A model generated the notes under the pieces. It worked only from the letters and a program-made list of their open reading frames with translations, did no database searches and was not told where the DNA came from. 18,371 bases of DNA, from assembly GCA_027575765.1 (NCBI GenBank), contig JANBPT010000847.1, positions 2,665-21,035 on the forward strand. The letters are read 5' to 3'. Source of the DNA: Tieghemiomyces parasiticus. Its lineage: Eukaryota; Kickxellomycota; Dimargaritomycetes; Dimargaritales; Dimargaritaceae. Position numbers and translations under genes: made by a program. Shown in pieces: positions 1 to 9,502 of this stretch (position 1 is its first letter; every line of letters starts with the position of its first letter).

Positions 1-206
1 GCCATGGTGGACCCCAAAAGGGCGGCAACAACGGTCCCGAGCGCCAGGGTCCTGGCTACCAGGCCCACGGTCCCGAGCACGGCCACGAGGGCCCCTCCCA
101 CGGTGGACCCCAGAAGGGCGGTGACAACGGTCCTGAGCACGGTGGTTACAAGGCCCAGGGCCCTGACCATGACCACGGTAACGGCCCACATTACACCAGC
201 CGCTAA
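1..206 (+). CDS. 3' end of a Gly/His/Pro-rich repeat protein (partial)
   Basis: The 5' part lies outside the window. The supported frame starts at base 3 and ends at TAA 204-206, giving 67 residues. The product is rich in Gly, His, Pro, Gln and Asn and has two copies of a roughly 32-residue unit beginning HGGPQKGG(N/D)NGPE. It ends GPHYTSR. The frame is chosen because the two DNA copies differ mainly at third codon positions in this frame (cat/cac, caa/cag, ggc/ggt, ccc/cct, against one N/D change), which indicates selection on this protein. The frame beginning ATG at base 4 stays open longer but reads as Arg/Thr/Val-rich low complexity and is a shadow. Low-complexity Gly/His-rich tails occur in secreted or cell-wall proteins and in other disordered proteins. 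The function is unknown, and no domain or signal peptide is visible in the fragment. Confidence 0.6.
   Translation, partial: HGGPQKGGNNGPERQGPGYQAHGPEHGHEGPSHGGPQKGGDNGPEHGGYKAQGPDHDHGNGPHYTSR
3..194 (+). repeat. Two tandem 96-bp coding repeat units
   Basis: Unit 1 spans 3-98. Unit 2 starts at 99 and becomes less similar after about 45 bases, although its protein keeps the GPE-H and GPDHDHG pattern. Both open with the codons for HGGPQKGG. Further units probably lie to the left of the window. Confidence 0.6.
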
Positions 207-893
207 GAACAAAAATCATGGCACCGAACAACTTTTATGTCACCTGTACCTTAGCCATCCCGCTCAGATTCCGCTGTTTCTGACTATCCTGCTTCATATC
301 TTCAGGCGCTACCTCATATGCCCGACTAACATATGACTCTTGTTCACTTAAGACCTGTGCCAATTTCATTCTTCATTAAATGTATGTCTGGAGGGAGTAC
401 CTAAGTAATAGAGCAATGGCAAGAAAATCACGGTTGCGGAAGTTATTGTCACCCCGACATGGCTTAAGGAACCTCCAGATTATTAATGCGACACTGGAAG
501 TTCCAACAACGAAATTGCAAAGTTTGACTGGCGCAGCCTATTGCGTACACTTCGCATATGTGTAGCAGTGATGAGTGACCTGTCGACCCCTGCTTCACGT
601 AATGCCTCGGATCCCTAGTCGGCTCTCTTTTTCGCGCCTCTTTAGAAAAGAGGTATATATAGGTGATCTGTATCAGCAAGCAGGCAGGGGGTAGCCTGCA
701 ATCAACCCCATCTATTAGTATTTTTATTTTGTTGAGCTCTTATTTCAGTAATTTACCCGTCGTCTAGTTATGGGTAGTCTGGTGCGCATCGTCGCCTTGC
801 AATATCATTTGTTTCCCAATTGAATCATTAATGTGAAGTTAGCTATAGTGCGGGACCTAATCCGTGTTGAATCATGGTTTTAGACTTCCATCG
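207..893. other. Convergent intergenic spacer
   Basis: This stretch lies between the stop of the left-edge gene (+) and the stop of the secreted-protein gene (-), so it should hold two 3' UTRs. It is more AT-rich than the genes. The open frames in it are short and look random. I see no tRNA-like B box and no clear AATAAA signal near either stop. Two small stem-loops lie at 637-699. Confidence 0.5.
637..699. other. Two adjacent stem-loops in a 3' flanking region
   Basis: Stem 1 pairs CCTCTTT (637-643) with AAAGAGG (647-653) around a 3-nt loop and is followed by an AT run (654-660). Stem 2 pairs GCAGGC (680-685) with GCCTGC (694-699) around a G-rich 8-nt loop. They lie between convergent genes, so a role in 3'-end formation is possible but unproven. 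Confidence 0.3.
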
Positions 894-2042
894 CTAATGG
901 CTGAACAGCTCGTGAACCTCTTCCTCATTGTACTCGCGCCATTGGGCCTCCCCCCACTCAGAAGGTGAGATGGTGCGGTAGCCATCCACTATAAGGTTCA
1001 CTGGAAAGAAATCAAAGTACACGTTGTCCTCCCATCTGCCCAGGTGGTGAACCAACACGTCGCACGTGAGCATCAGTCCCGTGGACGTCGGGCGGTAGGG
1101 AATAATAAACGCCGGTTTGGACGGATCAGTCCGAGACGGCACCGTGAGCAGGACGGCTAGTTGGGGAACCTGGATCAGAAGTCTCAAGGTAGGGCTTGTC
1201 AGGCGCCTTGTGAGCTTGTCGAGCGTAAATGGGGTCCCGTTCGGTCGAAAATGAGACATTCCGTAGTAGATGGAGCCTACCACTCTTTGAGACACCGTCA
1301 GGGCGTCGTTATTAACGGGCATATCTGCAATCAACGCTTCTAGTTCGCCGGGAGGACTATCCGAAGAGGTGCAACTGCGGGTTTTCAGACAGGACGAAAA
1401 GAGGACATCGAGTTGACCCAGATATATCTCGCAGTTCCCGGTCGGGAACCGGATGCGGAAGGCCGCACAGATGGGCTCGTGGAGGATGTTGCCTAACAGT
1501 CCCGAATTTTCCTTGACTGGGTGGGTACGGCGGAAGAGCAGTAAAGAGAGCAGACCGTCGCCTTCGCGCTCAAGGTCGGGTAGGGACTCGATCAATTCTA
1601 ACGAAAGCTTGGGTAGGGGAGGGATGGGCACGACCTGCTTCCGTCGAACGGCTTTTTTTTGAAGAGACTTGACCGGTTTCCTGCTCTGACGCTTTCGACC
1701 CGAATATATCGTATTCGGCTGAGGTGTCGATGGTCCGTCGGTGATTTCTTGTCGATAGGTGTTGACATCAGGGGGCTTATCGTCCAGGCGGAAGGGATAC
1801 AGTATGTCCTCAGCCGCCTCAAGTTCACCTGGGTAGTACTGCTCGGGGTTCAGGTCGATGATGGCAAGGGTGTCATCCAGCCATTCGGGAAAAAAGGCCT
1901 TGGTATGAAGCTGATCCGCCTCGGCTAGGTCACTCAGTCGCGGACCGGAAATCGGATGGGTCGGTAAACTAGCCGAGTCGTCGGCTGCTAGGACGCCTGC
2001 AGTTGCTGTACATAGACTAATTATTAAGGTGCGGGTCCACAT
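894..2042 (-). CDS. Secreted protein of unknown function, 382 aa
   Basis: An intronless frame runs from ATG (2042-2040) to TAG (896-894). The N-terminus is a classical signal peptide: short basic start, hydrophobic core (residues 5-18) and a V-L-A site, with likely cleavage after A19. The mature protein has an acidic first third. A strongly basic segment follows (about 116-135, containing KR, RK, KK and RRK pairs), then a Pro/Leu segment, then a folded-looking C-terminal part (about 185-382). That part has five cysteines (C192, C204, C218, C224, C327), one N-glycosylation sequon (N268-G-T) and an acidic C-terminus ending HELFSH. No second membrane segment is evident. The basic pairs could be Kex2-type processing sites dividing a pro-region from the C-terminal domain, which is inference. 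I recognise no family. A TATA element and a G-run tract lie upstream at 2258-2294. Confidence 0.75.
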   Translation of the reverse strand: MWTRTLIISLCTATAGVLAADDSASLPTHPISGPRLSDLAEADQLHTKAFFPEWLDDTLAIIDLNPEQYYPGELEAAEDILYPFRLDDKPPDVNTYRQEITDGPSTPQPNTIYSGRKRQSRKPVKSLQKKAVRRKQVVPIPPLPKLSLELIESLPDLEREGDGLLSLLLFRRTHPVKENSGLLGNILHEPICAAFRIRFPTGNCEIYLGQLDVLFSSCLKTRSCTSSDSPPGELEALIADMPVNNDALTVSQRVVGSIYYGMSHFRPNGTPFTLDKLTRRLTSPTLRLLIQVPQLAVLLTVPSRTDPSKPAFIIPYRPTSTGLMLTCDVLVHHLGRWEDNVYFDFFPVNLIVDGYRTISPSEWGEAQWREYNEEEVHELFSH

Positions 2043-2257
2043 GTTGGTCTACGCTAAATCAATGGAGTAAAAAATAATGTTGGTGAGAAAAGGTGTAGTT
2101 GCGCCTCGAGAAAGGAATTCAATTTTAAAGCGTCAAAGTACTTAGCAGAGTAGAGTCAAAGTCGAGAAAGTGGAAAACAAAATTATCACCCGAGAAGTCT
2201 CTGGGGAAAATGTGGTAAAAAATTGACATTGTGCGGCGTGCGGTACGAGACGAGATC

Positions 2258-2263
2258 TTATAA
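2258..2263 (-). promoter_or_regulatory. TATA-like element of the secreted-protein gene
   Basis: TTATAA lies inside the palindrome CTTATAAG (2257-2264), about 216 bases upstream of the ATG at 2042. The sequence from here to the ATG lacks ATG on the - strand except near 2226, where the transcript would be expected to begin. This fits a TATA-driven start about 30 bases downstream. Confidence 0.4.
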
Positions 2264-2275
2264 GGACGAGCGAAA

Positions 2276-2294
2276 GGGAGGGGAGGGAGGGGGG
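2276..2294 (+). other. Potential G-quadruplex next to a TATA element
   Basis: Four G-runs of 3, 4, 3 and 6 are separated by single A bases on the + strand, which is the template strand for the leftward gene. The tract lies just upstream of the TATA element in that gene's orientation. It matches the usual four-run quadruplex pattern, but folding and function are unproven. Confidence 0.4.
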
Positions 2295-2802
2295 ACGTTG
2301 TCAAAACTGGCCAGGCGACTCAAGGATGAAAAGGCGAAACGATGCCACTCGTAAATCTGCACCAATCACAGCTCCATCAGGGGATGGTGTAACGAGCGCA
2401 CGAAGCCAACGGTGCATCCTCAGATAACAACGAGATGGGGCCCACACAGTTGGTTTTGATTTCCAAACGGGCCAACTAGAGTGGCGTGGTATGGCACGAA
2501 AAGAAACCACCCCAATGCGTAACGGACGGGCCGTATTTATTGTTTGAGAGGGACTTCTCGCTCCACCCTTTCTGGGAAGGGCATCATAAGCCCCCCTGGG
2601 CACCACATAAATTACCCACAATTCTAGCGCTGAATCAGAACACTGCCACTACCTCACTTTCCACACCATTCTATATCGGTTGTATTTGGATTGGGATGTG
2701 TAGTTGCCATTAGAGCGAGAACGTTGGCCGGAGGTATGATTACCAAGGTTAACCAGGCTACGGTATATCGGAAGCGCGGCAATAAACCTGTATACCCTCG
2801 GC

Positions 2803-5800
2803 TCAATGGTAGCTCGAGTCGCTCGATCCCTCGTCCTCGGAGTCCAAGCGACGCCGTTTAGTCCGTCGACGATTCGTGCCCACGGACCCAGATGACGGTC
2901 TCCCGGTAGGGGACGTGACGGACCCTTCGGTTTGCGAGGACCGCCCGCGGCGCAGGGGCTGGGACGACACCGGAGGACCGGGCCTCCCCCGGCCCTTCTC
3001 TGACCTGGCCTGCCTTTTGGCCCGCTTGGCCTGGCGACCTCGCCGTCGGCGCTGGCCGGAGACGCCACCGTCCGAGTCGGAGGCGATAAAAGCCTGTTCG
3101 TCCTCGGATTCGCCCAGTAGAAGATCATCGACCTCTTCCATCGTGTAGAGTCCGCGCGGGGGCGGTCGCCGTCCGCTGGGTCGGGCCGACCGGGAACGCG
3201 CGGCAACATCGCCAAAGTCCGATCCGTCGGCGCTCTCCTCCTCACCCGTGGCTACAGCATCAGTGTCGTCCTCGTTGGACAGCTCACCGGCGGAGTCTTC
3301 GCCGGTCGGAACCGTACCAGTCTCCGGTTCATCGTAGTCGTCCGATTCGGAGCGGTACTGTGCACGCGTGAAGCGGTGCAAAGTGTGACGACGGTCGCCG
3401 CCGCTACCGGAATCTCCCGAGGAGACGTCGAGCAGTAGCTTACGGAGGGGTCGCAGCCGCTCGCGCAGCTGACTCTGAAAGGTTTTGACGAGTTTGCTGG
3501 CCGCGCGGGCGATGGCACTCTGAGGCTCATTAAATAGGTTGGCATTCGTTTGAATCAGATTGATGTCGAAGGTGACGGCCTGGAATTGAGGTTATCGCCC
3601 GGGTTACGACAGAAAATATATGTATAGGAAGAATGCAAGCAACGGTTAGCGGCTCGCCTAGGAACAAATATCTTGCCAGCGATTACCTCTCTTACTTCCA
3701 ACCTGACGCATTATGAAGAAGGAAGAAAACAGCTATCCACCAACGACGGCTTATTCTCGCAACTTACCTCGATCCTTCGGTAGTACTTGTTCACCAAACG
3801 TTGTGAGACGGAATCCAGACACATTGGGTAGGCCACGGCGCTCAGGTACGATGGGTAGGCCGCGAAATCGACATGCTCCACGAAGACCTCGTATCGTACG
3901 TCACCACGCAGTTCCCCGACAAGGTCACGACACATGTCCGCCACAGGTTTCGGTAACCGCTCGGTAGTCGGACAGGTTAGGGCGCAGACCGGCAGCCGCG
4001 GTGCGCTGTCTTCACCACTATTACTATCCCCCTCCTCCTCCTTGAGTGGGGTTTCGGAAACCGACGTGTCCGGTCGCACCAGTTCCCAAGGACTCAACCA
4101 CTCAGCGGGTCCGTGGCTGGGAGGATTCCACTCGACTTGAAATTGCTGCCACTGGAGTACAGAGTAATTCTCCTGCAAGGAATTGGCGACATTGTCCTTG
4201 TCGGAGGGATCACCATACAGGTGTGGCGCGGTGGCCGATACAGACTTGGTTGCAACGATGCGCCCAGGATACCTTTCGGAGTCATTATAGAAGGCCACGA
4301 CGGCGTCGCCGACCCGCAGCTTCTGGCGCGCCGCCGCCTGATATTTGGCCAAGAGGACGATGAAGTCCGGGTTTGTATCAATGTCGTGAAATTCGAGCGT
4401 ATGCGGCTTACCAGTACGCGTGAAAGGCGGGGGAATGTAACGTGGCGACGACGACGATGATGACGACACCGACGACGACTCCGGAGTTTCAATCTCGCTA
4501 CTTTCCACATCGATGGCACCTGCAGGTGGCTCCGGGCTTGCAGTCAACGCTTCAGGTGCCACTATTATATCCTGTAACGTGAGCTGACACCAGGTAGGCG
4601 GGCCGACGCGGTACTGCACGTCGTGAATCTCGGCGAAGGTCACATCGGGCGTCGATGCGGTGACTGTCCGCACCCGAAATTGGGACGCGAGGGGGCTGGC
4701 CTTCAGAAACTGGCGGTGGCCCTCGGCAAAATACGCCACCAGGTCACCCACCTGCGGTTTGTAAGGGGTGACCTTGGGCGCGTTATCGCCGACCCAGTCA
4801 CCCAGGCCGCCAGCGGCCCCCGTCGCACTGTACAATGACAGGGGCTCTGGCGTGCTGCCAGTGGTGTCATCGCCCTCGCGGTACTCGGATTTCATCTCGA
4901 CAGGCGGTGACGGCCCATCATCATCATCAACATTGTCGTTATCTTCGGAGGTCGCTGCTGAGGCCTGGATATCCTCTGAATCACTGGCAAGTTGCACGCG
5001 TGATTTGCGCAGGTTAACCTTGAGCCAGATGGGACCATCCGACCCAGTCGGTTTCATTTTGCCAGCGGCCCGCACCGGTCGCTTGTGGCTGGCCCCCGCG
5101 GCGGATGAACTGCCCGCCTGGTTGTCCGAGTCTGAATCGTACAGGGCGGGGAGTTTCTCCCGGCGTTTATGGCTCAGCGAGGGCGCCGGCGGCGTCTCGG
5201 CCGATTGTGCACCGCCGCTGAGGCCATCCGAGTCACTACTATCGGTATAAATCTGCGCGCTTCGCTGGTGGTGCATTTGGAGGGCCACCGCGGAGGCGGG
5301 ACTTGGGTGACCCAATTCCAAATCGACCCCCCGCGACGGTGCGTCCCCGAGTGATGCATCGCTATAGTTCAATTCCGGTTCCGAGTCGGAGCTTTCAATG
5401 TACGACCGCTGGGTTCGCTGCCGACGCAGGCGCTGGCGACCAGTGGACGAGGAGGGGGGTGATGAGCCCTCGGAGGAGCTGGGACTATCGGCATCATCCA
5501 ACTCACCCGGCGGACCCCGGCGACTGCGGCGCTGGCTACGACGTTGGCGGGTGGAGGATGGGCCTGCGGGTGGTAGGCGTCGGCTGGAACTGTTCCGGTT
5601 GCGCGCCAAGGCTGTGGAAATGGATTCGTCGGTGGCCGATCCATCTGTGTCGGAGCGGGACCGCCGGCGTTTGCGACGACGTCGAGCCTCCCGGATGGCC
5701 CCGAACCCGCGAGCCCCGGTTGACGACCCGTACCTTTCGCCGTCCGAATCGAATCCGTCTTCCTCGTAGGGATCGAACCCGTTATCCTCCATGGCTTCGT

Positions 5801-8800
5801 CGTCAAAATAGATCCCAGCCCCACGGTCACCGTAGGGGTCCGTATCGGAAGCCGACTCACCCCCGGCGGAGGAACCATGAAAGTCCTCGTCATCCTCGTC
5901 GTCGGGGAGAGGGTATATGGGCGCCTCGATGGCGAGAGGATCGTCCTCCGCGTCTCCGGCAGTCTCCGCAACGCCGGCGTCCACGTTACCTCCCTGGGCC
6001 CGTCCACGCTTACGCCTGGCGGCTAGGGCCGGGATGGTGGCGGTAACCAGCCCCTCAGCCTCGGGCGTGTTCAATTCGTCGTACAACTGCACCAGGCGGG
6101 TTAGGTCCCGTCGGGCGGCAATCCCTGGAGCCGGATCGGTCGGGAAGCGTAGGCCGTAGCCAGGTGGCTTCTGGGCGGCGTATTCACGACCGTCAAAATC
6201 ACGGATCGGGCCCTTGGGCAACAAGTGCGGGGCGATCTGGTAGAGCTCATCGACCACGTTGCCGTTGACGTCCAGCACGGTCGGCATGTAATCGGACATG
6301 AACATTTGGGAGCCGAACTGACGCGCCGCGGCGAACTGAGCCGGATTGCAACCAAGGCCAAAAAGTAAGCAAGCTCCATACTCATCGGTGACGGCGAATT
6401 GATATCCGTCCCCAGAGAAGCGGCCATCAAAGAAACGCCTGTCGGCGTATCGAAACTCCCGCAGCTTGGTTCCGGCTTCAATATCCCATAGAATAATGCG
6501 GCCGTCGTAGCCCGCAGTCATAACCACCCTCTCCGAAAGCGGGGTGATGGCGATCACGTAGACCTCGTCAGTGTGACCGATGAGCGCGTGGTGCAAGTAG
6601 CCCGTGGTGGAGTCAAAGACCTGCCAGGGTTGGAAATCAGGAGGGGGGTATGGATGATGAAACAGCAGAAGCGGCAGAGTATATTGGGTTAGCGGAGGGG
6701 TTAAGGGACGCTGGATTGACGGCGATTGGGACGGGCTACTCCCCCACCTACAACCGACCTCACTTACCCGAACGGTGCCCATAGAGCAAGCGATGATCAC
6801 GTAACGGTCGTGTTGGGACCAGATAGCCATGGTGACGGGGAAGGTGCGGCTAGTGCCGGGTGGAGGTGGGGCGGTCTCGGCGTCAGCGGGGGGCTGAGAA
6901 TCGTGACCTTCCCCAGAGGGGTCCGCAGAGGCCGTACCGAGGGGGGCGCCGGGGGTCCGGTGGGCTAGGTGCGGCGACGTGGCCGCTGGCGGGTTCTGGC
7001 TTTCGGACAGGACAATAGCTGTGTCGGCGACCAGCTCGGGGCCGGCCGTACGCATGTCAAACTCGACCGAGGTCCAGGCCTTAGCCTCGGGCTGGAAAGT
7101 CCAGACCCGGGCCGTGCCGTCGGCTGAACTGGACAGGATACGGTAGTTGTCGCGGGCGTAGAGCAGGGCCGTCACATCGCCCGTATGTCCCTCGAGACGG
7201 GCCACTAGCTTGGGTCGGTGGTCCAATCGCGCTGATAGATCGTCGTCGGGTACGCGCGTGGCACCCCCTGCGGGGGCGTGGTAATAAGAGCGGCGGGCGG
7301 AGATGTCGACAGCGGCGGTGGTCAAGTCAGCCACAGTGGAGAATACGCGGATGACGCCGTCCGAACTGGCCACGGCGAAGTGCGACCCGGTATTATTGAA
7401 AGCCGCACATAGTACCGCGTCACGGGGACCGGTCCGACAGTCGAGGACGTAGGCCTCATCGGAGAAAGTGAGGTGGCGCCGTGACCACCGCCACAAGCGG
7501 ACCATGCCGTCCTGGCAGCCCGCCAACATGAAGCGGGCGTCGGAGATGGGGGACGGGGAGAAAAGTAGACAGGCGATTGATTTGCGCTGGCCAAGTCGGG
7601 TGCGAGGTGGACGCAGGGTAGGGTCATTGGTGTTCGTTGGGTTAGGGGCGAACATAAAGCACATTGGCGTAGGGAACAACGTTGGTCGTCCCAGTAGGGG
7701 TTCGATCAAGGGCCTGGCGGTGCCGAGAATCGCCCCCCACCCTCCATTATTCACAATCAAACTCGCCGCTCGTCATGCTGAAGGACTTACCGTTCCCACA
7801 ACGTTGAGGCGGAGGACAGCCGCCGGGGCACCGGTCGCCATGGTAAACACACGGATCACGCCGTTCTGGGCGGCCGTGGCCAGCAAGGTGTTCTCCTCAT
7901 TAATTGAGATGTCCGTGATGACGTCTTGATGGCCTCGTAGAGTATTGATGAGGTAGCCCGACCGGGCGCACCACACTTTGATTAAGAAGTCGTCACTACC
8001 CTATAGTATCCGTGGAAGCGGGTCCGATCAGTAGAAACGAAGGGAGCAGATTAGTGGTTGCCCAATGACATCCCCCTCGAGCTCATCGGTGTTCTAGGCG
8101 TAAGATGATGCATCCCGGCCGTTTGTACTAAATCCAGTGAGGCTGGTCTATACTGAACGCTTGACAGAGCAGCGGATTATTTCGAAAACATTAAATCGGA
8201 TACCTCCGACCGGGTTACATCGCCATAATTGGGAGGGTGATTTGAGACCATTAAAGCAAAGCTGGAGGCTGAAACCAATGAACCTACCGTGATCAACCGT
8301 AATCCTGTCTGATCGAACATAACGCAGAAGGAGGCGTACTTATGCCCGTGGACGCAAACCAACTCTTCATAGTTGCGCAGCAGGGCAATAGGACAGGCGG
8401 GCGGGATGCGATTCGGACGAACCCGCGTACGGTCCAGGTAGGTGTGATAATTGCGCACAACTCGTGTGGGCGGGTCCCGAATGGTACAGCTACCTAGGAG
8501 TGTAGTGAGCGTATAGGGTGGGTCCCTGGTGAACGGTGCGGACCCGAGAGCCGGCAGACGGGTCACCGAGATTAGGGTATCGAGTAGGTGAGACGGGGTA
8601 ACATGGGGAAACTGGTCGACCTATGGGGGGGAGGAGGGTAGAATGCGGAAAGAAGGGACATAAATACGGGCGGGATGGTTAAAGACGCAACTCAGCCACG
8701 TTGTGAGCGGAAGAATTCACCGACTTGTGGCGTGAAGAAAATCGGCATAACGTTGAAAATAGACACCCTCACAGGTCTCAACTACCCATCGGCTCAGGGG

Positions 8801-8994
8801 TATCTGCTTACCAATTCCTCATAGGTCTGAAGATGGGGGCGGCCCAGCCAGTCGTAACGCCGGGGTAGGAGGTTGGCGTGGCTGTTCACAACGGGACGGA
8901 GGGCTGCTTGTAAGTCAGGCGTGCCCAATTCGCGCAGTGCGTGCAAAATGAGGAAGAGGAGCTGTGTACGAAACGTAGGAATAGGAGGGATCAT
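2803..8994 (-). CDS. BRWD/PHIP/WDR9-type WD40-bromodomain chromatin protein, about 1,724 aa, six exons
   Basis: Exons are 8994-8812, 8620-8288, 8000-7791, 7586-6768, 6620-3768 and 3579-2803 (TGA 2805-2803). All junctions are phase 0 with GT-AG ends. Residues 10-90 match the family N-terminus (LLPRRYDW, YEELVDQ, PSHLLDTL). Eight WD40 repeats span about 145-607. A disordered linker (about 650-1130) carries acidic runs, a basic cluster near 830 that could be an NLS, and SDSD/SDSE motifs. The cryptic-Tudor region spans about 1133-1365 (VGDLVAYF, LEFHDIDTNPDFIVL, WLSPWEL). One bromodomain (about 1403-1515) crosses the last intron and keeps the acetyl-lysine anchor N1483 in LFNEP. Animal relatives have a second bromodomain, which is missing here. 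The family reads histone marks and can act as a CUL4-DDB1 substrate receptor. Nuclear chromatin reading is inferred here by homology. The family call is firm. The start is the first ATG before the conserved helix and could be extended by an upstream exon. Confidence 0.88.
3580..3767 (-). other. BRWD-like gene intron 5, inside the bromodomain
   Basis: Donor GTAAGT after the GAG of YYRRIE; acceptor TTCCAG before GCCGTCACC. Joining gives RRIEAVTFDINLIQTNANLF, which continues the bromodomain between helices B and C. Without splicing, the frame ends after about 20 unrelated residues. Confidence 0.88.
6621..6767 (-). other. BRWD-like gene intron 4 (147 bp, stop-free, multiple of three)
   Basis: Donor GTAAGT after the CGG of GTVR; acceptor TGGCAG before GTCTTTGAC. 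Removal gives GTVRVFDSTTGYL, the expected WD40 strand end. The intron is 49 codons with no stop in frame, so automatic gene callers may read through it. A CTAAC branch site lies at 6692-6688. Confidence 0.8.
7587..7790 (-). other. BRWD-like gene intron 3
   Basis: Donor GTAAGT after ACG; acceptor GGCCAG before CGCAAATC. Joining gives VVGTRKSIACLLFSP, which bridges WD40 repeats 2 and 3. A CTAAC branch-like site lies at 7645-7641. Confidence 0.8.
8001..8287 (-). other. BRWD-like gene intron 2
   Basis: Donor GTAGGT after ACG; acceptor CTATAG before GGTAGTGAC. Joining gives LITGSDDFLIKVW, a complete first WD40 repeat. A CTAAT branch-like site lies at 8054-8050. Confidence 0.85.
8621..8811 (-). 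other. BRWD-like gene intron 1
   Basis: Donor GTAAGC after the TTG codon of YEEL; acceptor CCATAG before GTCGAC. Joining restores the family motif YEELVDQFPHVTPSHLL. A TTAAC branch-like site lies at 8682-8678. Confidence 0.85.
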
Positions 8995-9502
8995 CAGGCA
9001 GTGAGATAAGAAGCGATGGATGCCAAATGGGCCAGTGCAGCAATTAATCGCGCCGTGCGGCGACCGCGTACATCGGGGCTTGGTGCAGACCATCCGCCCT
9101 CCGATTGAGTCAGCTGCCAACCGGCAAGCCAGCGGGGCATATCAATATGGGACGGATCGGACGGGCAATGCGCAGGAAAGATGCTTCGGCCTTATTCTCC
9201 CGGCTAGAGTGTCCACTTTGCGAGCCGGCTTACCTCTACATACGGGAGGGCGACCGATAGGAACACGTAAGGTATGGGGGCATGAGGAAGAGACAAGCCA
9301 GGAGGTCAGGGCCAGGCGGTGGTGTAAAATACGATGGTGTCCATTCCATACCCAGAGCGACCTTAACCGGCTGGTGGGGATTCGGATCCACCTGGCGCCC
9401 GGTCGTGGTCGCTTTGGACAGATCGCGCGCTAAAATGGAACCCGGGGCCCACAGTAGCGACCGATGGCAAGACGAGATAGTACCGGTCCGGAACTTACCT
9501 CG

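Larger units (their letters stand above)
2043..2802. other. Intergenic: promoter of the secreted-protein gene and 3' flank of the BRWD-like gene
   Basis: The part next to 2042 is purine-rich on the + strand, so pyrimidine-rich in the sense of the - strand gene. It contains no upstream ATG in that sense between the start codon and about 2225. Further right, 2300-2800 has several short overlapping frames on both strands with no recognisable protein. This half probably holds the 3' UTR and terminator of the BRWD-like gene, but I see no canonical polyadenylation hexamer on the - strand close to 2803. Confidence 0.45.

Noticed and set aside
4..336. Frame of 110 codons starting ATG at base 4
   Set aside because: Repeat-copy differences fall at third positions of another frame, and the translation past 206 is random-looking.
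2649..3245. 198-codon - strand frame overlapping the last BRWD exon
   Set aside because: Out-of-frame shadow: the other - strand frame continues the bromodomain after splicing at 3579.
5303..6046. 247-codon + strand frame, Arg/Pro-rich
   Set aside because: Antisense shadow of the acidic and Arg/Ser-rich linker of the BRWD-like gene.
7695..7712. tRNA B-box-like sequence (GGTTCGATC)
   Set aside because: It lies inside intron 3 of the BRWD-like gene, and I see no matching acceptor stem, A box or anticodon arm.
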